DNA from: Candidatus Dormiibacterota bacterium
GTDB lineage: Bacteria; Chloroflexota; Dormibacteria; Aeolococcales; Aeolococcaceae
NCBI GenBank assembly: GCA_003136295.1
Contig: PLDZ01000048.1
Span: 42,983-51,807, forward strand
Length of the DNA: 8,825 bases
Reading direction: 5' to 3'
A model generated the notes under the pieces. That model was not told the origin of the DNA. It worked only from the letters and a program-made list of their open reading frames with translations, and searched no databases. The position numbers and the translations under genes were made by a program. Positions 1 to 5,132 of the stretch are shown piece after piece. Positions within the stretch are counted from its first letter, which is position 1. The number at the start of each line of letters is the position of its first letter.

Positions 1-1352
1 GCGAGGCCCGCGGCGTATGCCGCACCGAGCGAGACGGTCTCGGCGACGTTGGGGCGGACCACCGGCACCCCGAGCACATCTGCCAGAAACTGCATCAGCA
101 GGTTGTTCGCGGTCATGCCGCCGTCGGCTTTGAGCGAGCTCATCTCTATGCCCGAGTCGGCGTTCATCGCGTCGACAACTTCGCGCGTCTGCCACGCAGT
201 CGCTTCGAGCACCGCGCGGGCAAGATGGCCCTTGTTGACGTAGCCGGTGAGGCCGGCGATGACACCGCGGGCATCACCACGCCAGTGAGGTGCGAACAAG
301 CCGGAGAATGCGGGCACGAAGTAGATCCCCCCGTTGTCGTCAACGGTCCGCGCGAGCGTTTCGACCTCGGGCGCGCTGCCGATCAAGCCCACCTTGTCGC
401 GGAACCACTGGACGAGCGCCCCGGTGACGGCGATCGAGCCTTCGAGCGCGTAGGTCGCGGGCTCGTCCCCGATCTTCGAACCCACCGTCGTGATCAGTCC
501 ATGTCCCGACAGCACCGGCCGGCTCCCGGTGTTGAGGAGGAGGAAGCTCCCCGTCCCGTAGGTGCACTTCGCCTCGCCCGCCGAAAAGCACGTCTGACCG
601 AAGAGCGCCGCCTGCTGATCGCCGAGCGCCGCGGCGATGGGAACGCCGCCGAGCGAGTCGTTGGCCTCGCCGTAAATCTTCGACGAGGGCTGGATCACCG
701 GCAGCATGGCACGCGGGACTCCGATCGCATCGAGCAGCGTGTCGTCCCAGTCGAGCGTCTCGAGATTCATCAGCATGGTTCGACTGGCGTTGGTGACGTC
801 GGTGACGTGACGCCCGGTGAGGTTCCAGACGAGCCAGCTGTCCATCGTCCCGAAGAGAAGGTCGCCCTCCTCGGCTCGCCGGCGCAATCCCGGAGCGCTG
901 TCCAGCAGCCAGCTCACCTTCGGTCCGGAGAAATAGGTTGCGAGGGGCAGTCCGCACCGGTCGCGGAACCGGTCCTGGCCGTGCTCACTGCCGAGCTTCC
1001 GGCAGAGGGCGTCCGTGCGCGTGTCCTGCCACACAATGGCGTTCTGCACGGGCTCGCCGGTATGCGGATCCCAGACGACCGTCGTCTCACGCTGGTTTGC
1101 GATGCCGACCGCGACGAGGTCGCGCACATCGAGGCCGCCGCTATCGAGGGCGCCGTGCACCACTTCGATGACGTTGCGCAGGATCTCGCGAGGATCATGC
1201 TCGACCCAACCCGGTCGCGGAAATATCTGCTCGTGTTCCTTCTGGCTGAGCGACACGATGCGGCCCTGTTGATCAAAGACGAGGCATCGCGAGGAGGATG
1301 TGCCCTGGTCGATGGCGGCAACGAATCTATCGCTCAACGCACGCTGCTCCAT
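1..1352 (-). CDS. glpK: Glycerol kinase, second copy (GlpK2), C-terminus cut by window edge
   Basis: ATP-dependent glycerol kinase of the FGGY family, converting glycerol to sn-glycerol 3-phosphate in the cytoplasm. Reading the minus strand from the ATG at 1352 gives 450 uninterrupted residues; about the last 50 lie outside the window. Visible motifs are the N-terminal phosphate loop IDQGTSSSR (residues 14-22), glycerol-binding NQRET (R88, E89) and Y140 in the FGGY signature YFSGPKVSWLLD, the catalytic Asp245 in GDQQAALFGQ, YGTGSFLLLNTG, GLFAPHWRGDARG and a KADGGM nucleotide-binding loop. It is closely similar to the GlpK on the plus strand, differing in a five-residue deletion after LTG and a longer N-terminus. 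The start is the only ATG near the conserved FVAAIDQG, but no good Shine-Dalgarno precedes it. It lies 144 bp downstream of gylR and has its own promoter. All active-site residues seen are intact, so it is probably functional. The family is certain; its distinct role is unknown. Confidence 0.95.
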   Translation of the reverse strand, partial: MEQRALSDRFVAAIDQGTSSSRCLVFDQQGRIVSLSQKEHEQIFPRPGWVEHDPREILRNVIEVVHGALDSGGLDVRDLVAVGIANQRETTVVWDPHTGEPVQNAIVWQDTRTDALCRKLGSEHGQDRFRDRCGLPLATYFSGPKVSWLLDSAPGLRRRAEEGDLLFGTMDSWLVWNLTGRHVTDVTNASRTMLMNLETLDWDDTLLDAIGVPRAMLPVIQPSSKIYGEANDSLGGVPIAAALGDQQAALFGQTCFSAGEAKCTYGTGSFLLLNTGSRPVLSGHGLITTVGSKIGDEPATYALEGSIAVTGALVQWFRDKVGLIGSAPEVETLARTVDDNGGIYFVPAFSGLFAPHWRGDARGVIAGLTGYVNKGHLARAVLEATAWQTREVVDAMNADSGIEMSSLKADGGMTANNLLMQFLADVLGVPVVRPNVAETVSLGAAYAAGL

Positions 1353-1409
1353 GCGGATTGCCGTGCGGCTGGAGAGCAGCTGATATGTCTGTGCATCGCG
1401 CTGTGAGAT

Positions 1410-1416
1410 CCTCCCT
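1410..1416 (-). promoter_or_regulatory. Shine-Dalgarno-like AGGGAGG in the glpK2 leader, ahead of a 20-codon ORF
   Basis: AGGGAGG sits in the predicted glpK2 leader, 57 nt before the glpK2 ATG and so too far to serve it. The next ATG (1396-1394), 13 nt downstream, opens a 20-codon ORF beginning MHRHISC that ends with TGA at 1336-1334, overlapping the glpK2 start in another frame. The 13-nt spacing is longer than usual. It may be a leader peptide coupled to glpK2 or a chance match. Confidence 0.3.
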
Positions 1417-1430
1417 CGCTCCGCGGCGCG

Positions 1431-1459
1431 AGTATGAGTCGCAGCAGATTGCGTGTCAA
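1431..1459 (-). promoter_or_regulatory. Sigma70/sigA-like promoter for glpK2
   Basis: On the minus strand, TTGACA (1459-1454) is separated by exactly 17 bp from CATACT (1436-1431). This is a full-consensus -35 and a 4/6 -10. It predicts a transcript starting near 1424 with a leader of about 70 nt before the glpK2 ATG at 1352. An inverted repeat CTCGC-N8-GCGAG (about 1415-1432) overlaps the predicted start and could be an operator. So glpK2 need not depend on read-through from gylR. Confidence 0.6.
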
Positions 1460-1496
1460 GAGCGTCTCCCTCGTACCGGCTGATACTGCGTGACCA

Positions 1497-2258
1497 TCAC
1501 CACGGAACTGCTCCCAGGTCGCGCGATATCGTCCGTGCTCCTTCGCGCACGTACGACACCAGTTCAGCACGCGGCTGCGAGCCGTCGCAGAGTCGTTCCG
1601 TCGGTCCAGAGATCGCGATGGCACCGACTGCGACGCCCTGCCGATCGCGTATCGGTGCAGCGAATGACGTCTCGCCTTCGATGAGCTCTTCCAGAGATGA
1701 CGCCCACCCCTGCTCCTGCACATGCGCGAGCTCGACGGCGAGCAGCTTCGAGTCGGTGATCGTGCAACTCGTGAACCGCTGCAGTGTTCCGTTGAGCTCC
1801 GCCGTCAGGTAGGGGTGGTAGGCGAGCAACACCTTGCCCATCGCGGTCGCGTGCATGGGCAACAGTGCACCAACCTCGAGCACCTGCGGGCTGTTGTCGG
1901 GACGGAACACGTGATGCACCAGGAGCACCTGACCGTCGTGGAGCGTGCCGAGACGCACGCTCTCGTTGGTGCGCGCCGCGAGCCAGTCCGCCCAGTTGAG
2001 CGCTCGGGTGCGCAGCTCGTTCCCGTCGAGGTAGCTGCTCCCCAGGTGGAGCAGGGCGGCGCCGATGCGGTACTTACCCGACTCGGGGTCCTGCTCCACG
2101 AAACCGACCGAGAGGAGCGTGCGCATGATGCCGTAGACGGTCCCCTTCGGCAGCCCCAGCTCGCCTGCGACCTCGGCCAGGCTGAGCCGGCGCGTGCGCC
2201 CGGAGAGCAGGCGGAGGACGGCGGACGCTCGCTCGATGGATTGGATCGGTTTGGGCAC
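1497..2258 (-). CDS. gylR: IclR-family glycerol operon regulator (GylR-like)
   Basis: A DNA-binding transcription factor of the IclR family, best matching the Streptomyces glycerol regulator GylR as I remember it. The 253 residues from the GTG at 2258 fit the family's usual length of about 250. The N-terminal winged helix-turn-helix covers about residues 6-65 (SIERASAVLRLLSG, then recognition helix LPKGTVYGIMRTL). The C-terminal effector domain carries the characteristic LPMHATAMGKVLLA (133-146) and GETSFAAPIRDRQGVAVGAI (195-214); ERLCDG and ISRDLGA near the end are GylR-like. An in-frame ATG at 2387 would add 43 residues of poor quality running through the divergent promoter, so GTG 2258 is preferred; a TANNNT -10 just upstream suggests a leaderless mRNA. 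It is divergent from glpF and upstream of glpK2, which fits control of both. The ligand (glycerol or glycerol 3-phosphate) and mode (repressor, autoregulated) are inferred from GylR. Confidence 0.9.
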   Translation of the reverse strand: MPKPIQSIERASAVLRLLSGRTRRLSLAEVAGELGLPKGTVYGIMRTLLSVGFVEQDPESGKYRIGAALLHLGSSYLDGNELRTRALNWADWLAARTNESVRLGTLHDGQVLLVHHVFRPDNSPQVLEVGALLPMHATAMGKVLLAYHPYLTAELNGTLQRFTSCTITDSKLLAVELAHVQEQGWASSLEELIEGETSFAAPIRDRQGVAVGAIAISGPTERLCDGSQPRAELVSYVREGARTISRDLGAVPW

Positions 2259-2260
2259 GG

Positions 2261-2290
2261 GCCCTAAGCCTAGCAATTCCTTAATAGGGC
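2261..2290. promoter_or_regulatory. Inverted repeat flanking the gylR -10 (candidate autoregulatory operator)
   Basis: Perfect 6-bp arms GCCCTA (2261-2266) and TAGGGC (2285-2290) bracket the predicted gylR -10 with an 18-bp spacer. The place suits an autoregulatory site, but short arms in GC-rich DNA can arise by chance. Confidence 0.3.
2267..2275 (-). promoter_or_regulatory. Extended -10 element for gylR, placed for a leaderless transcript
   Basis: The minus strand reads TGCTAGGCT, an extended -10 (TGn-TANNNT), ending 8 nt before the GTG at 2258. Transcription starting 7-9 nt after the -10 would begin at or within two bases of the start codon, as in many leaderless actinobacterial mRNAs. 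No good -35 lies 17 bp upstream (CTTTTG), and no Shine-Dalgarno sits at the right distance. Confidence 0.45.
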
Positions 2291-2295
2291 AAAAG

Positions 2296-2325
2296 GGCCA
2301 TTGCCAAAGGTGATTGACAATGCCC
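2296..2325. promoter_or_regulatory. 10-10-10 imperfect inverted repeat over the glpF -35 (candidate GylR operator)
   Basis: The left arm GGCCATTGCC (2296-2305) and right arm GACAATGCCC (2316-2325) match at 8 of 10 positions as an inverted repeat, with a core of CATTG/CAATG and a 10-bp spacer. Arm centres are 20 bp apart, about two helical turns, suiting a dimeric regulator on one face. The right arm overlaps the glpF -35 hexamer, so a bound regulator would block RNA polymerase. Assignment to GylR is inference from position. Confidence 0.45.
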
Positions 2326-2343
2326 CACGGACGAGGGTACTGT
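2314..2343 (+). promoter_or_regulatory. SigA-like promoter for the glpF operon
   Basis: A consensus -35 TTGACA (2314-2319), an 18-bp spacer and a -10 TACTGT (2338-2343) that fits TANNNT. The transcript would start near 2350, giving a leader of about 40 nt before the glpF ATG. It lies in the only AT-richer stretch of the divergent region. Confidence 0.65.
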
Positions 2344-2374
2344 CCCCACACCCAATCAGGGGTAGAAGATCGCC

Positions 2375-2384
2375 AAGGAGGAGG
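2375..2384 (+). promoter_or_regulatory. Strong ribosome-binding site of glpF
   Basis: AAGGAGGAGG, with the AAGGAGG core ending 8 nt before the ATG at 2390, a near-perfect anti-Shine-Dalgarno match that fixes the glpF start. Confidence 0.85.
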
Positions 2385-2389
2385 CACTC

Positions 2390-3109
2390 ATGCCGAGCCA
2401 CATCTTTTTCTCGGAGGTCATAGGGACAGGCCTACTGATCCTTCTGGGGGACGGCGTCGTCGCGGGCGTGCTGCTGTCCAAGTCGAAGGCTGAGAACAGC
2501 GGCTGGATCGTGATCACTTTCGGGTGGGCGATGGCCGTGGCGATGGCGGTCTACGCGGTGGGTCAGTTCGACGGCGCGCACCTCAATCCCGCAGTGACGC
2601 TCGGGTTGGCGGTCATCGGCGTCACAGACTGGTCCAACGTTCCGTCGTACATCGGCGGTGAACTGGTGGGGGCGTTCATCGGGGCGGTCCTGGTGTGGGT
2701 CCATTACAGCCACCACTGGAAGGAGACCGAGGATCCTGGTCTGAAGCTCGCGGTCTTCTGCACGGGCCCGGCGATCCGCAACCCGGCGTTCAACTTCATC
2801 AGCGAGGTCATCGGGACCTTCGTGCTCGTCTTCGGGGTGGTTGCGATCACCTCGTCCGGGAATCACCTGGTTGGTGGACTCGCCCCGCTCATCATCGGCC
2901 TGCTGGTCTTCGCGATCGGCCTCTCGTTGGGCGGTCCGACCGGTTACGCGATCAACCCTGCCCGCGACCTCATGCCGCGCATCGCGCACTTCCTTCTCCC
3001 CATACCCGGTAAGGGCTCATCCGACTGGGAGTACGCCCTGATACCGGTGGTGGGGCCGATCGTCGGCGGCATCCTCGGCGCTCTGGTTGCGCACCAACTT
3101 CCCATCTAG
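2390..3109 (+). CDS. glpF: Glycerol uptake facilitator GlpF (aquaglyceroporin)
   Basis: An inner-membrane channel of the MIP family for facilitated diffusion of glycerol. The 239 residues form the usual two tandem halves of three helices plus a re-entrant loop; each half opens with a matching FSEVIGTG / ISEVIGTF helix (residues 7-14, 137-144). The two NPA boxes are HLNPAVTLG (NPA 66-68) and INPARDLMPR (NPA 189-191). Asp193 after NPAR marks a glycerol channel rather than a strict water channel. By alignment with E. coli GlpF, the selectivity filter is W46, G177, Y186, R192; Y186 replaces the E. coli Phe200, a conservative change I recall in other Gram-positive GlpFs. It is slightly shorter than E. 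coli GlpF (281), mainly at the C-terminus. It is the first gene of the plus-strand operon, 54 bp before glpK, so uptake and trapping are expressed together. Confidence 0.96.
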   Translation: MPSHIFFSEVIGTGLLILLGDGVVAGVLLSKSKAENSGWIVITFGWAMAVAMAVYAVGQFDGAHLNPAVTLGLAVIGVTDWSNVPSYIGGELVGAFIGAVLVWVHYSHHWKETEDPGLKLAVFCTGPAIRNPAFNFISEVIGTFVLVFGVVAITSSGNHLVGGLAPLIIGLLVFAIGLSLGGPTGYAINPARDLMPRIAHFLLPIPGKGSSDWEYALIPVVGPIVGGILGALVAHQLPI

Positions 3110-3110
3110 A

Positions 3111-3132
3111 AATCGCACAACGCTGAGCGATT
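3111..3132 (+). other. Small stem-loop between glpF and glpK
   Basis: A perfect 6-bp inverted repeat, AATCGC (3111-3116) and GCGATT (3127-3132), with a 10-nt loop starts two bases after the glpF stop. There is no T-tract and the stem is weak, so it is not a convincing terminator. It could act as a 3' stabilising or processing element between glpF and glpK, or be chance. Confidence 0.25.
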
Positions 3133-3163
3133 CCGAACGAGATATGGGCGAAAGGAGTTATTG

Positions 3164-4654
3164 ATGGCGAAATACGCAGCAGCAATCGATCAAGGCACCA
3201 CCAGCACGCGTTTCATGGTGTTCGATCACAGCGGCAAGGTTGTCTCTGTCGATCAGAAGGAGCATGAGCAGATCTTCCCGAAGCCGGGCTGGGTGGAACA
3301 CGACGCGCTCGAGATCTGGCAGCGCACGCAGGAAGTCGTGAAGGCCGGACTCGACAAGGTGGCAATCGGCGACATCGCGGCCGTGGGGATCACCAACCAG
3401 CGTGAGACGGCAGTTGTCTGGGACCGCGGTACCGGAAAGCCCGTCTACAACGCGATCGTCTGGCAGGACACGCGGACCGACAAGATCGTCGATCAGCTGT
3501 CAGCGGACGGTGGCCAGGACCGCTTCCGCACCAAGGTAGGGCTGCCGCTCGCAACCTACTTCTCGGGGCCGAAGGTCAAGTGGATCCTCGATAACGTTGA
3601 CGGAGCTCGCGCAAAGGCAGAGAACGGCGAGCTCGCCTTCGGCAACATCGACGCCTGGCTCATCTGGCTGCTCACCGGCGGGACCGATGGTGGCGTGCAT
3701 GTCACCGACGTGACCAATGCGAGCCGGACGATGCTCATGAATCTCGAGACGCTCGACTGGGACGATGAGATCCTCAGCACCATGACCATACCTCGGTCCA
3801 TGCTCCCCGCGATTCGGGCGTCGAGCGAGACCTACGGAACGGCCAAGGGAGTGCTCGCCGGAGTCCCCGTCGCCGGTGACCTCGGCGATCAGCAAGCAGC
3901 CCTGTTCGGGCAGACCTGCTTCGCGGTCGGCGAGGCGAAAAACACATACGGCACAGGCAACTTCCTGCTGCTCAACACGGGCACGAAACCTGTGCAGTCG
4001 AAGAACGGCCTGCTGACGACCCTCGCCTACAAGATGGGCAGCGCTGACGCGACCTACTGCCTCGAAGGTTCCATCGCGATCACCGGCGCGCTCGTCCAGT
4101 GGTTGCGTGACAACCTGGGCATGATCGAGAAGTCCTCGGACATCGAGGTGCTGGCCAAGACCGTTGATGACAACGGTGGCGCGTATTTCGTGCCGGCGTT
4201 CTCAGGCCTCTACGCCCCGTACTGGAAGTCGAGCGCCCGAGGTGTGATCGCAGGTCTGACCCGCTACGTCAACAAGGGACACATCGCGCGCGCGGCGCTC
4301 GAGGCGACCGCATGGCAGACACGTGAAATCGTCGACGCCATGAACGCCGATTCCGGGGTCGCGCTGACCTCGCTCAAAGTTGACGGTGGCATGGTCTTCA
4401 ACGACACGCTGATGCAGTTCCAGTCGGACGTGCTCGGCGTACCGGTGGTGCGTCCGACCGTCGCCGAGACAACCTCGCTGGGTGCTGCCTACGCCGCCGG
4501 CCTCGCGGTCGGATTCTGGGCTCAGGTGGAGGATCTTCGCGAGAACTGGGGCAAGGACAAGGAATGGACCCCGAGCATGGACAAGGCAGCCGTCGACAAG
4601 GAGTACGCGCTCTGGAAGAAGGCTGTCACTCGGACCTTCGACTGGGCGGAGTGA
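3164..4654 (+). CDS. glpK: Glycerol kinase (GlpK1)
   Basis: Phosphorylates glycerol to sn-glycerol 3-phosphate with ATP, trapping it after entry through GlpF. The 496 residues match the FGGY-family GlpK length of about 500. Seen in order: IDQGTTSTR (8-16), NQRET with R80 and E81 contacting glycerol, Y132 in the FGGY signature YFSGPKVKWILDN (132-144), catalytic Asp242 in GDQQAALFGQ, TYGTGNFLLLNTG, GLYAPYWKSSARG, and adenine-site VDGGM (406-410). The ATG at 3164 is chosen over the TTG one codon earlier because AAAGGAG (3151-3157) lies 6 nt from the ATG and only 3 from the TTG. The loop that carries the HPr-phosphorylated His in enterococcal GlpK reads YGTAKGVLAGVPVAG here, without a His, so PTS phosphorylation there is not expected. 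It follows glpF by 54 bp and is probably cotranscribed with it. The paralogue glpK2 lies beyond gylR. Confidence 0.97.
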   Translation: MAKYAAAIDQGTTSTRFMVFDHSGKVVSVDQKEHEQIFPKPGWVEHDALEIWQRTQEVVKAGLDKVAIGDIAAVGITNQRETAVVWDRGTGKPVYNAIVWQDTRTDKIVDQLSADGGQDRFRTKVGLPLATYFSGPKVKWILDNVDGARAKAENGELAFGNIDAWLIWLLTGGTDGGVHVTDVTNASRTMLMNLETLDWDDEILSTMTIPRSMLPAIRASSETYGTAKGVLAGVPVAGDLGDQQAALFGQTCFAVGEAKNTYGTGNFLLLNTGTKPVQSKNGLLTTLAYKMGSADATYCLEGSIAITGALVQWLRDNLGMIEKSSDIEVLAKTVDDNGGAYFVPAFSGLYAPYWKSSARGVIAGLTRYVNKGHIARAALEATAWQTREIVDAMNADSGVALTSLKVDGGMVFNDTLMQFQSDVLGVPVVRPTVAETTSLGAAYAAGLAVGFWAQVEDLRENWGKDKEWTPSMDKAAVDKEYALWKKAVTRTFDWAE

Positions 4655-4702
4655 CGCTCGTCTGAGGCGGATGGAGCAGACTGGAATTCGTCCTCTGAGG
4701 GA

Positions 4703-4738
4703 GCCCGGCGGCGCCGCAATCGTCGGCGTTGCCCGGGC
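4703..4738 (+). terminator. GC-rich stem-loop downstream of glpK1, candidate terminator or attenuator
   Basis: The outer arms GCCCGG (4703-4708) and CCGGGC (4733-4738) and inner arms CGCCG (4712-4716) and CGGCG (4724-4728) pair around a 7-nt loop, separated by an internal loop of three against four bases. No T-run follows. Such T-less GC hairpins are often proposed as partial terminators in actinobacteria. Here it could lower expression of the downstream small gene and glpABC relative to glpFK, or protect the glpFK 3' end. It occupies the 143-bp gap between glpK1 and the next gene, where no clear promoter was seen. Confidence 0.4.
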
Positions 4739-4797
4739 CCCCGGAGGGCTGCCACGCGACCGAAATTTGCGAGAGTCAGGCTACAAGGAGGTCCACC

Positions 4798-5073
4798 ATG
4801 GCTGGTGAAGGCGTCCCCGGAGAGGACCAGCACGAGCACGAGCACGAGCACGAGCACCAGGGCTCCTTTGGCACCGGGCAGGAGACAACCGAGCATCACC
4901 CCGAGCGCGAGGACGAAGAGGGGGACTACGCGACCGGTGAGGAGAAGGCCAAGCCCGCGCACGAAGGCAGCTTCGCCGAGGGTCAGGAGGAGACGGAGCA
5001 CCATCCCGAGCTCCCCGAGAACAAGGGTGACTTTGCAGAAGGCCAGGAGGAGGAGCATTCGCATCCGGGCTAG
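4798..5073 (+). CDS. Small acidic His/Glu-rich protein with four GxFxxGQE-type repeats, function unknown
   Basis: I do not recognise a characterised family. The 91 residues begin at ATG 4798 behind a textbook AAGGAGG (4785-4791, spacing 6), so translation is likely strong. After a short lead, H and E alternate at residues 12-20 (five His). Four 15-residue repeats follow at 22-36, 42-56, 57-71 and 77-91, with consensus G-[SD]-[FY]-x-x-G-[QE]-E, mostly ending HHPE; the spacers are 5, 0 and 5 residues. Composition is extreme: 25 Glu, 4 Asp, 12 His, no Cys, no Ile, one Leu, only 4 Lys/Arg. No signal peptide or membrane segment is seen. It is therefore probably a disordered, strongly acidic cytoplasmic protein, perhaps metal-binding through the His residues or stress-related; both are guesses. 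It lies between the kinase and the glycerol-3-phosphate dehydrogenase genes in the same orientation, which may mean co-expression. The repeat codons differ between copies, a sign of selection on the protein. Confidence 0.85.
   Translation: MAGEGVPGEDQHEHEHEHEHQGSFGTGQETTEHHPEREDEEGDYATGEEKAKPAHEGSFAEGQEETEHHPELPENKGDFAEGQEEEHSHPG
4831..4857 (+). repeat. Hexanucleotide tandem repeat (CACGAG)x4 plus CAC
   Basis: Four perfect copies of CACGAG followed by CAC encode the alternating His-Glu tract (residues 12-20) of the small protein. As the unit is 6 bp, slippage would change the tract by His-Glu pairs without breaking the frame, so length variation, not on/off switching, is expected. Confidence 0.9.
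4861..5070 (+). repeat. Four degenerate 45-bp coding repeats
   Basis: Copies at 4861-4905, 4921-4965, 4966-5010 and 5026-5070 encode the GxFxxGQE...HPE repeats of the small protein. Copies 1, 3 and 4 are close at the protein level; copy 2 (GDYATGEEKAKPAHE) has diverged. The starts are 60, 45 and 60 bp apart, which suggests an ancestral 60-bp unit with a 15-bp loss after copy 2. Confidence 0.85.
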
Positions 5074-5132
5074 ATCGGAACTTCCCGGGTGGTCGAGCAA
5101 ACGGTTCTCACCGCCTCGGCACGCTCAGTCCA
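5074..5132 (+). other. Short gap between the repeat-protein gene and glpA
   Basis: 59 bp with no Shine-Dalgarno before glpA, no TANNNT -10 near the start codon and no strong hairpin. A weak GGTG/CACC pairing is visible. This suggests glpA is translated from a transcript begun upstream, without a classical ribosome-binding site. Confidence 0.4.

Noticed and set aside
225..1406. Plus-strand open frame of 393 codons.
   Set aside because: It is antisense to glpK2, whose residues match GlpK throughout. The plus-strand translation is low-complexity Arg/Asp/Val-rich with no known motif, an effect of high GC.
1360..1500. Possible tRNA or small RNA between gylR and glpK2.
   Set aside because: No cloverleaf or conserved RNA pattern was found; the promoter and leader explain the region.
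2259..2387. Longer GylR starting at the minus-strand ATG 2387.
   Set aside because: It would run through the divergent promoter, overlap the glpF ribosome-binding site and add Trp/Pro-rich residues not typical of IclR proteins.
4729..4797. TTG-initiated 23-codon extension of the repeat protein.
   Set aside because: It starts inside the stem-loop with no Shine-Dalgarno, whereas ATG 4798 has a perfect AAGGAGG 6 nt upstream.
4831..5070. Repeats considered as a CRISPR or intergenic repeat array.
   Set aside because: The repeat unit is translated in one frame, copies vary by codon choice, and there are no uniform repeats or spacers.
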